The notes beneath the pieces are model-generated. The model did not search any database. It saw only the letters and a program-made list of their open reading frames with translations, and was not told the DNA's origin. The translations under genes were made by a program, and so were the position numbers. This document shows, in pieces, positions 1-7,387 of a stretch of DNA of 21,574 nucleotides. Source of the stretch: Prevotella sp. UBA3776 (lineage in GTDB: Bacteria > Bacteroidota > Bacteroidia > Bacteroidales > Bacteroidaceae); contig DFFM01000020.1 in the NCBI GenBank assembly GCA_002369515.1, forward strand, positions 16,539-38,112, written 5' to 3'. The first letter of the stretch is position 1; each line of letters begins with the position of its first letter.

Positions 1-317
1 ACGCCGCGGTTGATGTCCTGGCTCTGCTCGTGGATGGCAGTCAGTATGCCGCACGAGTCGCCGTCAAACTGATATTCGCTCTTGGTGTAGCCAATGCGCT
101 TGATGGTGTTGCGAGCAATGGTCTGCAGGTCGATGTAGGCTTCCGAGCGCACTTCGCCCATGATGACCACCTGACCCGTGGTGACGAAGGTCTCAATGGC
201 GCACCGCGCCTTGTCGTCGTAAGCCAGGAACTGGTCAAGCAGTGCGTCGCTGATTTGGTCGGCCACTTTGTCGGGATGGCCCTCTGAAACTGATTCTGAT
301 GAAAAAAGATATGCCAT
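1..317 (-). CDS. metK: S-adenosylmethionine synthase, N-terminal part (cut by window edge)
   Basis: Reading the minus strand from the ATG at 317 gives about 105 codons that run off the window. The protein starts [20 protein letters not shown], the hallmark N-terminus of methionine adenosyltransferase. The early His of SEGHPDK contacts ATP, and the next Asp belongs to the metal and ATP site. Further on it reads [13 protein letters not shown] and [16 protein letters not shown], also conserved in MetK. The enzyme makes S-adenosylmethionine from ATP and methionine in the cytosol. A strong promoter lies upstream at 370-401. The short leader (roughly 318-363) shows no SAM-riboswitch-like structure. 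Assignment is secure; only about a quarter of the usual length is present because the window ends. Confidence 0.96.
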   Translation of the reverse strand, partial: MAYLFSSESVSEGHPDKVADQISDALLDQFLAYDDKARCAIETFVTTGQVVIMGEVRSEAYIDLQTIARNTIKRIGYTKSEYQFDGDSCGILTAIHEQSQDINRG

Positions 318-369
318 GATGCCTTTTTGTTTTTGTTTTGTAAGGTTTCAATATTCGGAAATATGGGTG

Positions 370-401
370 CAAAGGTACTGCAAAAACCTCATATTCGCAA
401 A
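370..401 (-). promoter_or_regulatory. metK promoter, Bacteroidetes type
   Basis: On the minus strand TTTG (398-401) is followed by 20 nt and then TACCTTTG (370-377). This fits the Bacteroidetes primary sigma consensus TTTG-N19-21-TAnnTTTG exactly. Transcription would start near 363, giving a metK leader of about 45 nt. Confidence 0.8.
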
Positions 402-497
402 AAAACAAACGGAAATCTTACACCCCGTCCTTTTCTCAGTGGTGGCATCTATGTCTTTCACGTCCAATGTGCTTTGCAGCGAGGATTCGGCATGTCC

Positions 498-521
498 CAC
501 TGCGCAAATGTTGCAGCAGTG
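498..521 (-). terminator. Hairpin just downstream of the propeller gene, no U tract
   Basis: CACTGC (498-503) pairs with GCAGTG (516-521), and the inner GCAA/TTGC extends the stem past one bulged A to a 3-nt loop. It lies 11 nt past the stop of the gene at 532-1530. No U tract follows on the minus strand, so it may be an mRNA 3' end stabiliser or a weak terminator rather than a canonical one. Confidence 0.35.
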
Positions 522-531
522 CAGGCGCGGG

Positions 532-1530
532 CTACCATGTGTTAGGCTTTCTCCGTTTCGCCGAGCACCCACATGAATGGAACTTCCTGATTTTACGCAT
601 CATGCGGCCTAGTATGGGGTAGCGGTAGCCCTTGACATCGACGACGATGACATCGCCGAAGACATTGAACGTGTGGAGGCCCCGGTCGTATTGGCGGTCG
701 GGGGAGAGAAGTGTGCGCACAGGCTTGAAACTGACGTGGGGAAGACTGGCGGCATCTGGGGTGGCGGCCGGCTGCGAGGTGTCGGAGGCGGGTGTGACTA
801 CCATCTCTTGCAGTTCGACGGCGTGGCCGTACTCCACTTCGCATTCCATGGCGGGCCGATAGAGACGGCCTTCGTGGACGAACCATTGGCCCGCGCAGCG
901 GGCGGTGCGGCGTGGGAAGACGTAGCTTCCGGCCAGCGAGAAACTGCACTCGTGCCAAGGATGGCCATCGTCGGCCTGGGCCGAGCGATAGACGTTGAGG
1001 TGCATGCTGTTGGGGGCGGGCCGCTGGGTGGAGAACAATGCGGGGAACCCCAGGAGGGTTGAGAAAATGGCGTCGGTGAGCGGTTCGTTGCACACTTTTT
1101 GCGGTTCTGTCAGGCGCTGGGTGTTGGCATCGTAGCGATAGACTTCCAGACAACCCTTGTTGCAGCTCTCCGGATAGACAAAGACCTGTCCGTCGGCACT
1201 GCGGTGGATGGCAGGGAAGCTGAGGTGGGTGTCTAGGCGGAGCACCTCGGTGCGGCGGGTGACTTGCATGCTGCGGCGGTCGATGGTGAGTTGGGCGATG
1301 ACTCCGCGGCGGTTGGTCATGTGGTATTCTTCCACCAGGAGCACCAGGTTGTGTTCGTTGGCGTCGAGGATGAAAGGGTCGGCCCACCATGTGCCAGGCG
1401 TTTCGCCCCCAACCCATTTCACGTTGAGGGTTTCGCCTGCAAGGATGCCGTCGAGGGTGTTCTGCACAATTCCCACTTTCCAGACGTATTCCTGTGTCTT
1501 TTTGTAGAATTTCCTGAGATGGCTGCGCAT
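532..1530 (-). CDS. Beta-propeller protein resembling the GINT1 N-terminal domain family
   Basis: A 332-residue protein without a signal peptide or membrane segment. Recognisable pieces are WWADPFIL (about residues 48-55), LVLLVEEY followed by RGVIAQL, the block THLSFPAIHRSADGQVFVYP (about 101-120), and YRPAMECEVEYGHAVEL in the C-terminal half. This order matches the five-bladed propeller, related in fold to GH43/68, that precedes the transferase domain of plant glucosamine inositolphosphorylceramide transferase 1. In Bacteroidetes such propellers often sit near glycan genes and are annotated as hypothetical. The tail after about residue 312 is basic and Cys-containing (HSCGCSAKRRK). Family similarity is by eye; the substrate is unknown. 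It is transcribed alone, between the M16 peptidase gene and metK, all on the minus strand. Confidence 0.7.
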   Translation of the reverse strand: MRSHLRKFYKKTQEYVWKVGIVQNTLDGILAGETLNVKWVGGETPGTWWADPFILDANEHNLVLLVEEYHMTNRRGVIAQLTIDRRSMQVTRRTEVLRLDTHLSFPAIHRSADGQVFVYPESCNKGCLEVYRYDANTQRLTEPQKVCNEPLTDAIFSTLLGFPALFSTQRPAPNSMHLNVYRSAQADDGHPWHECSFSLAGSYVFPRRTARCAGQWFVHEGRLYRPAMECEVEYGHAVELQEMVVTPASDTSQPAATPDAASLPHVSFKPVRTLLSPDRQYDRGLHTFNVFGDVIVVDVKGYRYPILGRMMRKIRKFHSCGCSAKRRKPNTW

Positions 1531-1544
1531 GGGGGAAAGTTTTT

Positions 1545-1575
1545 GAGTTAGGAGTTAGGAGTTAAGAGTTAGGAG
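1545..1575 (+). repeat. Heptamer array A (GAGTTAG x4)
   Basis: Units GAGTTAG, GAGTTAG, GAGTTAA, GAGTTAG plus GAG, ending 14 nt upstream of the start of the gene at 532-1530. This is the only array in the window that lies at a gene's 5' side; its GAGTTAG strand is antisense to the neighbouring genes. Confidence 0.85.
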
Positions 1576-1600
1576 TGTTGGTGGGGTGAGGTATCAAAAG

Positions 1601-1680
1601 CGGGGGTACGCGGGTGTGAGAATTAGTTTTTGTGGGGATTTCTCCATTTGCAAAGCTATTCTCGCACCTCCGTACCCCCG
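1601..1680. repeat. Imperfect inverted repeat with 23-bp arms
   Basis: Arms 1601-1623 and 1658-1680 match at 20 of 23 positions, sharing the cores CGGGGGTACG and GAGAAT, around a 34-nt loop. It lies between the M16 peptidase stop and the propeller gene start. The minus-strand box TAGCTTTG (1651-1658) sits at the edge of one arm and could be a -7 element for the propeller gene, but no -33 box was found. Confidence 0.65.
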
Positions 1681-1693
1681 TACTTCGCTATCT

Positions 1694-1715
1694 CCGAAAG
1701 AAATCAAACTTTCGG
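1694..1715 (-). terminator. Hairpin downstream of the M16 peptidase gene
   Basis: CCGAAAG (1694-1700) and CTTTCGG (1709-1715) form a perfect 7-bp stem with an 8-nt loop, 14 nt past the stop codon. No U tract follows, so termination is uncertain. Confidence 0.35.
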
Positions 1716-1728
1716 GTTGTCAGGCGAT

Positions 1729-4545
1729 TTACTCCTGAGGCATCATGGTGACTTCAATCTTGTTGCCGTCCTTGAGGAACTCCTGCATGAACTGGCAGAT
1801 GGTTTCGGGAGTCTGTGCCTCGACGGTGCTCTTGTAGTCGGTGTGGAAGTCGAGACCGTACTTGCGGTAGCGGCTGATCACTCCGCTCCAGTAGCCGTTG
1901 GTCTTGGCCTGGTCGTCGATGTTCTTGAGCATGTACTCCTTCACCTTCTTGAGCATGTCGGCGTCGCAGGTCTTGGCCAGTGCGGGCACTTCTTCGCTCA
2001 TGATCTTCAGGGCCACGTCACTCTTTTCGGGCTTCATGGGGCAGTAGGCCTGCAGCATGATGACCTTGAAGTCGTCCTGGCGCTGTGCTGCTGCGCTGGC
2101 ACCGCATGTGTAGGCTGCACTTGCTTCCTCGCGAATCTTCTTCAGATAGACCATGCTGAGCACCTGTCCGGCGATGTCGGCCTTGACGGCGTTCTCGAGC
2201 GAGTAGGGCATGGTTTTGTTGCTCCAAATCATGATAGAGAGAGCCTTGGGCGTTTCCATCTTGCGTTTGTAGCTGTTCACCACCTTGCCGTTGACCAGGT
2301 CGATGACGCGGTTGTCCTTCACCACCTTCTTCTGTGAGGGCAGTGAGGCTATGTACTGTTCGATGAGCGGGCGGATGGTGGCCTCGTCGAAGTTGCCCAG
2401 AATGGTGAAGGTGAAGGCAGCGGCGTTGGCCGTGCGCTCCTTGGCCATCTGCAGGATGCGGTCGTAGTCAACCTTGGGCAGGTCGCTGGCCTCTACGGGC
2501 TTCATGCGCGGGTTGTGGTTGTAGAGTGTGACGGTGAGCGAGTCGCTGAACGACTGTTCGGGCGAGAGGGCCTTGTTCTTGAGCTGCAGGTCGAGTGTGC
2601 TGATGAGCGTGTTGACCGACTCCTGGTCCTTCTTGATGTTGGTGAAGTAGAGGTAAATCAGCTGGAAGAGGGTCTCCAGGTCTTTGGGCGTAGAGCTGCC
2701 GCTGATGGTGGTGCGTGTCTCGCTGAGTGCGAGGCTGGCCGAAGCAATCTTTCCGGCCAGGGCTTTCTCGAGTTCGTTGTGCGAGAAGTTGCCCAGACCG
2801 CTGGCCTCCACCACGTCGTCGAAGAGGTTGATGTTGACGATGTCCTTGTCGCTGTAGAGGTTGCTGCCTCCGAATCCCTCGCCCGTGAGAATCACCTGGT
2901 CTTTCTTGAAGTCGGTCTGCTTGAGAATGACTTGAGCGCCGTTGGAGAGAGTGAGCGTCTTGTAGCCGAACTTGTCGCTGGCTTCTTCTTTCTTTATGCT
3001 GCCTTTCTTGGGCATGACGGTCATCAGGGGTTCGTCCTTCACGTTGTCAACGTATGCTTCGAGCTTTTCGGCGCGGGCATCATCGACGGCCTTCTTCAGG
3101 CTGGCCTCGGTGGGATAGACGTTACCCTCTTTCTCGTTGAGGAAGGTGAGCACCACCATGTTCGAGTCGTTCTGTGGCACCAGCTCCTTCATGTACATGT
3201 TGATGTACTCCAGTGGCAGTGCGGGGATGATTTGCTTGAGCATGGCATACTCGTCGTCGAGCGAGGGGATGGGGTCGTTGTCGAGATAGTTCTGCACGTA
3301 TTCGTTGACGAACTGGGCGTTGTAGCGCTTGTCCTTGTTGCTGTACATCTTGTCGAGCGAGCTCTCTATCTTGGCCTTTGCGCGCTGGAACTCAGTGGCG
3401 GTGAAACCGAACTCGGCGGCGCGGCGGGCCTCACGCATCACGGCACCCAGCGAAGCCTCCAGCTGTCCGTCCTTCGGGTCGGCGTCGAGCGAGAGGGCGT
3501 CCATGGTTTTCGAGAAGAGGTAGGTGCCGTCGTTGGCACTGGCGCTCACGAACGGGCAGTCGGACTTTTGGGCCAATTCGCCCAGACGGGCGTTGAGCAT
3601 GCTCATGGAGACGTTCTTCATGTAGTTCTGCATGAGGAAGGCCATGGTGCCCTTCAGCGAGTCGGGGAACACTTCGTGCTTGAACATCAAGCTCACCATG
3701 TTGGTTTGCTGCTCCTTGTCCTTCTCAATGACGTAGATGGGCTCGGCGTTCTCGGGCACCACCTCGTCCACCACCTGTGCGGCGTTCTCGGGCAGTTTGA
3801 TGCCACCGAAAAGTTCCTTGATTTTCTTCTCGATGTAGGCCACATCGACGTTGCCCACCACAATGATGGCCTGGTTGTCGGGACGATACCACTTCTCGTA
3901 GTAGTCGCGCAGGGTCTGCGGCTTGAAGTTGTCAATGATTTCCATCAGTCCGATGGGCATGCGCTGTCCGTATTTCGAACCCGGATAGAGCTTGGGCAGG
4001 CTGCGCTCGAGCATGCGCATCTGCGGGCTGGTGCGCAGTCGCCACTCCTCGTGGATGACACCACGCTCCTTGTCAATCTCGGCGGGGTCGAGCGTCAGTC
4101 CGTCGGCCCAGTCGTGCAGGATGAGCAGACACGAGTCGAGCGCACTCTGACGGTCGGTGGGAACGTTCGAGATGTTGTACACCGTGCGGTCGATGCTGGT
4201 GTAGGCATTCAGGTCGGTGCCAAACTTCACGCCGATGCTTTCGCACCAGCGCATCACCTCGTTGCCCTTGAAGTTGTCGGTGCCGTTGAAGCACATGTGC
4301 TCCAGGAAGTGGGCCAGACCGCGCTGGTCGTCGTTCTCCTGGATGGAGCCCACGCGCTGGGCAATGTAGAACTCGGCGCGGTTCTCCGGCCAGTTGTTGT
4401 AACGAATGTAGTAGGTCAGCCCGTTGTCGAGCTTGCCCATGGTCACGTCCTTGTCAACAGGCAGGGGCGGCATCATCTGTGCCATGGCGGCATTGGCCAC
4501 CATGAGCAACATTGCTACAATGAGCGATTTCTTGAATTTCATCAT
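1729..4545 (-). CDS. Exported M16 family zinc metallopeptidase
   Basis: A 938-residue two-domain insulinase/PqqL-like peptidase. The chosen start gives MMKFKKSLIVAMLLMVANAA then MAQ, a clear signal peptide; an upstream in-frame ATG at 4623 would add 26 residues ahead of it and is less likely. The inverted zinc motif HFLEH is at residues 79-83, and the third ligand Glu is E160 in the ERGVIHEEW segment, the spacing known for M16. The length suggests two tandem M16 halves, with the C-terminal half lacking an HxxEH motif, as usual for the family. It probably degrades peptides in the periplasm or at the outer membrane. A -7 box lies at 4644-4651. It is followed downstream by a CCGAAAG/CTTTCGG hairpin (1694-1715). 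The substrate cannot be told from sequence. Confidence 0.93.
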   Translation of the reverse strand: MMKFKKSLIVAMLLMVANAAMAQMMPPLPVDKDVTMGKLDNGLTYYIRYNNWPENRAEFYIAQRVGSIQENDDQRGLAHFLEHMCFNGTDNFKGNEVMRWCESIGVKFGTDLNAYTSIDRTVYNISNVPTDRQSALDSCLLILHDWADGLTLDPAEIDKERGVIHEEWRLRTSPQMRMLERSLPKLYPGSKYGQRMPIGLMEIIDNFKPQTLRDYYEKWYRPDNQAIIVVGNVDVAYIEKKIKELFGGIKLPENAAQVVDEVVPENAEPIYVIEKDKEQQTNMVSLMFKHEVFPDSLKGTMAFLMQNYMKNVSMSMLNARLGELAQKSDCPFVSASANDGTYLFSKTMDALSLDADPKDGQLEASLGAVMREARRAAEFGFTATEFQRAKAKIESSLDKMYSNKDKRYNAQFVNEYVQNYLDNDPIPSLDDEYAMLKQIIPALPLEYINMYMKELVPQNDSNMVVLTFLNEKEGNVYPTEASLKKAVDDARAEKLEAYVDNVKDEPLMTVMPKKGSIKKEEASDKFGYKTLTLSNGAQVILKQTDFKKDQVILTGEGFGGSNLYSDKDIVNINLFDDVVEASGLGNFSHNELEKALAGKIASASLALSETRTTISGSSTPKDLETLFQLIYLYFTNIKKDQESVNTLISTLDLQLKNKALSPEQSFSDSLTVTLYNHNPRMKPVEASDLPKVDYDRILQMAKERTANAAAFTFTILGNFDEATIRPLIEQYIASLPSQKKVVKDNRVIDLVNGKVVNSYKRKMETPKALSIMIWSNKTMPYSLENAVKADIAGQVLSMVYLKKIREEASAAYTCGASAAAQRQDDFKVIMLQAYCPMKPEKSDVALKIMSEEVPALAKTCDADMLKKVKEYMLKNIDDQAKTNGYWSGVISRYRKYGLDFHTDYKSTVEAQTPETICQFMQEFLKDGNKIEVTMMPQE

Positions 4546-4643
4546 ATAAAAATTAATTAGGTATGTTAGTTGTTTCCTTGTCTTCTTATTTCTCGTGCTG
4601 CACGTAAGATGGTGTGTTTGCACGGTTGCATGAATTTAGACGA

Positions 4644-4651
4644 CAAAAGTA
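4644..4651 (-). promoter_or_regulatory. -7 box upstream of the M16 peptidase gene
   Basis: The minus strand reads TACTTTTG, matching TAnnTTTG. No TTTG was found at the expected distance upstream, so only half of the promoter is supported. The leader would be about 90 nt. Confidence 0.5.
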
Positions 4652-4714
4652 CAGAAAAACTACAACATCGATTGCGTTTTAAGTCTCATTAACATCTTTT
4701 TATGTCTCATCGGG

Positions 4715-4936
4715 TCATTTCCCTGCGCTGTCGTCCCTGTATTCCAGCAGGTCGCCGGGCTGGCAGTCCAGTTCGCGGCAGATGGCTTCGAGTGTGCTGA
4801 AGCGTACGGCCCGCGCCTTGCCCGTCTTCAGAATGGAGAGGTTGGCCTGCGTCAGTCCCACCCGCTCGGCCAATTCGCCCAGCGAGATTTTGCGCTTGGC
4901 CATCTCCACGTCCAGATTGACTACAATTCGTCCCAT
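4715..4936 (-). CDS. Small XRE/Cro-C1 family transcriptional regulator (YozG-like)
   Basis: A 73-residue protein that is almost entirely one helix-turn-helix: KISLGELAERVGLTQANLSI (about 16-35) followed by KTGKARAVRFSTLEAICREL and the ending CQPGDLLEY. This is the compact XRE class that specifies binding through LTQANLS and the GKA turn. Its start follows the stop of the DUF2975 gene by 4 nt (TGA then GCCT then ATG), so the two are almost certainly cotranscribed and translationally coupled. DUF2975 membrane protein plus small XRE regulator is a widespread pairing (YoaS/YozG in Bacillus). It may act on the palindrome at 5484-5550 in its own operon leader; that is inference. Confidence 0.9.
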   Translation of the reverse strand: MGRIVVNLDVEMAKRKISLGELAERVGLTQANLSILKTGKARAVRFSTLEAICRELDCQPGDLLEYRDDSAGK

Positions 4937-4940
4937 AGGC

Positions 4941-5420
4941 TCAGATGGTCAGTTCCTGATCTTCGCGCATAGTGATGCCGGCATCGACGAGATAGCTCAC
5001 AAACTGGATGAAGGTTCCGGCCAGAACGATGACCGTACACATGAAAATGCGGCTGCCACCATATTCGCGGCCAAGAAGCATCAGCAATAAACCGTACAGT
5101 TGCACCATGTCGCCCACATTCTTGATGAGCGAAACGTTCGTGCGTGTGAAAATCTCATGCTTGCGCACGTTGCGCATCAGTTTCCATATCATCACGCAGC
5201 TCACAACAGCCAACGCCAAGCCGCAGACTGTCAGTACGACGTAGCGCCAGCCCGGCAGAGACTCCATCATACTCCAGTCCAACACACAGGCCACAAAGCC
5301 CAACACCGACAGCGAGCCATAGATGATGCAGTTGCGTTTCATCAGCTTCAGCATGGAGCGCAAATCGTCTGACGGGGCATACTCTTCAAACTCGATTTCT
5401 TTCAGTTTTATTTCTTTCAT
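4941..5420 (-). CDS. DUF2975 family integral membrane protein
   Basis: About 159 residues from the ATG at 5420 (MKEIKLKEIEFEEY); another in-frame ATG at 5444 would add eight residues. Four hydrophobic segments are visible: CIIYGSLSVLGFVACVLDW, YVVLTVCGLALAVVSCVMIW, MVQLYGLLLMLL and IFMCTVIVLAGTFIQFVSYL. Family signatures are the IFTRTNVSLIKNVG loop between the second and third segments and the C-terminal GITMREDQELTI. The molecular function of DUF2975 is unknown. The partnership with the XRE regulator immediately downstream suggests a membrane sensor or inhibitor controlling that regulator, but nothing in the sequence proves it. A full promoter lies at 5560-5590. Confidence 0.88.
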   Translation of the reverse strand: MKEIKLKEIEFEEYAPSDDLRSMLKLMKRNCIIYGSLSVLGFVACVLDWSMMESLPGWRYVVLTVCGLALAVVSCVMIWKLMRNVRKHEIFTRTNVSLIKNVGDMVQLYGLLLMLLGREYGGSRIFMCTVIVLAGTFIQFVSYLVDAGITMREDQELTI

Positions 5421-5483
5421 GCTCGTTTTATTAATGCGTTGCAATACGGCTTCTTATAACTAATAGTTATTCGTCTGCTTAGC

Positions 5484-5550
5484 AGTAGGAGGTGACGTGT
5501 CTCACGTCACAAATTCACGGATTGTGACGTGGGACACGTCACCTCCTACT
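5484..5550. repeat. Large nested palindrome in the DUF2975/XRE operon leader
   Basis: Arm 5484-5510 and arm 5524-5550 are 27 bp each and complementary except for one position, around a 13-nt loop. Each arm is itself an inverted repeat: GTGACGTG-TCT-CACGTCAC in the first and GTGACGTG-GGA-CACGTCAC in the second. The DNA or RNA can therefore fold either as one long stem or as two short hairpins. It starts only a few bases past the predicted transcription start. No U tract follows on either strand, so it does not look like a terminator. Confidence 0.9.
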
Positions 5551-5559
5551 TAGACACTG

Positions 5560-5590
5560 CAAAGATATAAAACAAATTGAATCCGACAAA
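5560..5590 (-). promoter_or_regulatory. Promoter of the DUF2975/XRE operon
   Basis: On the minus strand TTTG (5587-5590) is separated by 19 nt from TATCTTTG (5560-5567), an exact Bacteroidetes promoter. The predicted start near 5553 places the palindrome 5484-5550 at the very 5' end of the mRNA. Confidence 0.75.
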
Positions 5591-5680
5591 CGAAATCAAT
5601 AAAAAATTATCGAAAAACAATAAAATTTCATACGTTTCTCCCTTTAGCGACCTCTCAAAGCTCCTCCAACATCAATTCCC

Positions 5681-5778
5681 AACTCCTAACTCCCAACTCC
5701 TAACTCCCAACTCCTAACTCCCAACTCCTAACTCCCAACTCCTAACTCTTAACTCCTAACTCCTAACTCTTAACTCCC
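5681..5778 (-). repeat. Heptamer array B, 14 units, running into the recombinase gene
   Basis: Fourteen 7-bp units of AACTCCY (GAGTTAG/GGGAGTT on the minus strand). The first nine strictly alternate AACTCCT and AACTCCC, so the effective period there is 14 bp; the last units include AACTCTT. Units from 5763 to 5778 lie inside the coding sequence and encode the last residues G-V-K-S and the stop of the XerD-like protein. Confidence 0.95.
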
Positions 5779-6677
5779 TTCAAGTTTCTCGGATGGTGCT
5801 GCAAGATTTCCTCGCGCAGCCGGGTAGTGTCTATGTGTGTATAGATTTCGGTTGTCCCGATGGACTCGTGGCCCAGCATGGCCTGGATGGCGCGCAGGTC
5901 GGCGCCGCCCTCGAGCAGAGCCGTGGCAAACGAGTGGCGCAGCGTGTGGGGCGAAATGGTTTTCTCGATGCCCGCCGCCTCGGCGGTTCGCTTCACCATA
6001 ATAAGTATCATGGTACGCGTCAGGTGGGAGCCGCGTCGGTTCAAGAACACATAGTCCTCCTCGCCCGGTTTGATGTTCATGTGGCAGCGGTCGTCAAACC
6101 AGAAGCCCAACTCGCTGACGGCGCGCGGCGAAATGGGCACCAGGCGCTCCTTGCGCCCCTTGCCCAAGACGCGAAGGAAACGCTCCTCCAAGTAGAGGTT
6201 GGACAGTCGTAGGCCCACCAACTCGCTCACACGCAGTCCACACGAGAACAGCACCTCGATGATGGCGCGGTTGCGGTGGCCCTCCCATTTTGTGAGGTCG
6301 ATGGCCGCCTCCATCCGGTCTATTTCGGCGGTGCTGAGCACCTCGGGCAGATGTTCGCCCAGCTGGGGCGACTCCAACAGTTCGGTAGGGTCGTCGTCGC
6401 GGTAGCCGTCGAGCAGCAGAAAGCGGTAGAACGAGCGCACACCGCTCAGTATGCGGCACTGCGAGCGCGGACCAATGCCGACATCGTGGAGCGAGGCGGC
6501 AAACTGCTGCAGATGTTCCAAACGTGCCGCTTCGGGCTGTATGTCGGCCGAACGGAGCCATGCAAGCAGTTTCTCCACGTCGCGCAGATAGGCGTCGAGC
6601 GTATTGTCGGTGAAGTTTTTCTGCAATCTGAGGTACCTGCGGTACGATTTTACTAGGTTTGTCTTGGCCGTTTCCAT
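5763..6677 (-). CDS. xerD: Tyrosine recombinase, XerD type
   Basis: A 304-residue recombinase with an N-terminal SAM-like core-binding domain (about 1-95) and a C-terminal catalytic domain. Starting at METAKTNLVKSY puts the catalytic residues at R149, K173, H244, R247, H270 and Y279, nearly identical to E. coli XerD numbering (R148, K172, H244, R247, H270, Y279). Motifs are CGLRVSELVGL, LGKGRKERLVPI, SPHTLRHSFATALLEGGADL, MLGHESIGTTEIYTHI. An upstream ATG at 6701 overlaps the promoter and is rejected. It probably resolves chromosome dimers at dif with a XerC partner; lone integrase roles are less likely given the canonical length and the core-gene context. The last four residues and the stop come from a heptamer repeat. 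Confidence 0.92.
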   Translation of the reverse strand: METAKTNLVKSYRRYLRLQKNFTDNTLDAYLRDVEKLLAWLRSADIQPEAARLEHLQQFAASLHDVGIGPRSQCRILSGVRSFYRFLLLDGYRDDDPTELLESPQLGEHLPEVLSTAEIDRMEAAIDLTKWEGHRNRAIIEVLFSCGLRVSELVGLRLSNLYLEERFLRVLGKGRKERLVPISPRAVSELGFWFDDRCHMNIKPGEEDYVFLNRRGSHLTRTMILIMVKRTAEAAGIEKTISPHTLRHSFATALLEGGADLRAIQAMLGHESIGTTEIYTHIDTTRLREEILQHHPRNLKGVKS

Positions 6678-6698
6678 GAAAAACATTAATTTTGTCAG

Positions 6699-6727
6699 CA
6701 AAAGTACGAAAAAAAATTGATAATCAA
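6699..6727 (-). promoter_or_regulatory. Promoter of xerD
   Basis: On the minus strand TTG (6725-6727) lies 18 nt from TACTTTTG (6699-6706). The start would be near 6692, leaving a leader of about 15 nt and favouring the ATG at 6677. Confidence 0.65.
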
Positions 6728-6734
6728 TCTTTTT

Positions 6735-6765
6735 CCATTGAACATTCCCCCTGTGTGCTCAATGG
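6735..6765. promoter_or_regulatory. Inverted repeat between divergent xerD and aroQ
   Basis: CCATTGA (6735-6741) and TCAATGG (6759-6765) are perfectly complementary around a 17-nt spacer, upstream of the xerD -33 box and about 30 nt before aroQ. It could be an operator or a hairpin in the aroQ leader. The aroQ promoter itself could not be placed with confidence. Confidence 0.35.
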
Positions 6766-6793
6766 GCAATAAAGAAAAAAACATTTGCAGAAA

Positions 6794-7216
6794 ATGAAGA
6801 TACTCATCATCAACGGACCCAATCTCAATCTGCTCGGCCAGCGTGAGCCGGGCATCTATGGCTCGGAGTCGTTCGACAGCTTCCTGACGAAGCTGCGCGA
6901 GCGCTATGCCGACCTTCAGATAGACTACTTTCAGAGCAACGTCGAAGGCGAGCTCATCAACAAGATGCAAGAGGCCGGCTTCTTTGGCGGTTACGACGGC
7001 ATTGTGCTCAATGCAGGAGCCTACACCCACACCAGCGTGGCTCTGCACGACTGCATCCGCTCGCTACGGTGCCCCGTCATCGAAGTACACATATCGAATG
7101 TTCACAAGCGCGAGGAGTTTCGCCACAAAAGCATGATTTCAGCTGCCTGCCTGGGAGTCATCTGCGGTTTCGGACTCGACAGCTACCGCTTGGCCATCGA
7201 AGCTCTTTTGAGTTAG
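6794..7216 (+). CDS. aroQ: 3-dehydroquinate dehydratase, type II
   Basis: A 140-residue enzyme starting MKILIINGPNLNLLGQREPG, diagnostic of type II dehydroquinases. The catalytic residues expected for the family are present: R17 and Y22 on the flexible lid, N73 and H79 in LNAGAYTHTS, E97 and H99 in IEVHISN, and R110. It removes water from 3-dehydroquinate in the shikimate pathway and normally forms a dodecamer in the cytosol. The ATG at 6794 is preferred over an in-frame TTG nine bases upstream. The gene ends AGT TAG where the TAG is part of the first unit of a heptamer array, so the last Ser and the stop are repeat-derived. Confidence 0.96.
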   Translation: MKILIINGPNLNLLGQREPGIYGSESFDSFLTKLRERYADLQIDYFQSNVEGELINKMQEAGFFGGYDGIVLNAGAYTHTSVALHDCIRSLRCPVIEVHISNVHKREEFRHKSMISAACLGVICGFGLDSYRLAIEALLS

Positions 7217-7258
7217 GAGTTAGGAATTAAGAGTTAGGAGTTAGGAGTTAGGAGTTAA
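7210..7258 (+). repeat. Heptamer array C (GAGTTAG x7) supplying the aroQ stop
   Basis: Seven units of GAGTTAG with variants GAATTAA and GAGTTAA. The first unit contains the aroQ stop TAG at 7214-7216. The rest of the gap to 7387 is A/T-rich with short ATTCTAATT and ATTTATC repeats and no clear promoter. Confidence 0.92.
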
Positions 7259-7387
7259 GAAAGATATTAATATAATTATCCAAGAATCAATTTTTTAAAT
7301 TCATGGTGAAATTATTCTAATTATTCTAATTTCTTTCCTAAATTTCCCAAATTCTTCATTTATCATTTATCATTTAGCGCAGCGCCC

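Larger units (their letters stand above)
5445..5762. other. Intergenic region upstream of the DUF2975/XRE operon
   Basis: This stretch of about 320 bases holds, from left to right, an AT-rich leader, the nested palindrome 5484-5550, the promoter 5560-5590, an A/T-rich segment to about 5640, and the long heptamer array from 5681 that runs into the end of the recombinase gene. No coding region was seen. Confidence 0.7.

Noticed and set aside
318..369. SAM riboswitch before metK
   Set aside because: The predicted leader is only about 45 nt and shows no multi-stem structure.
2515..4560. 681-codon open frame on the plus strand, antisense to the M16 peptidase
   Set aside because: It is a mirror of the GC-rich M16 gene, rich in Val/Leu/His with no family motif; the minus strand has signal peptide and HFLEH.
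5681..5778. CRISPR array
   Set aside because: Units are 7 bp with no spacers, and no cas genes are present.
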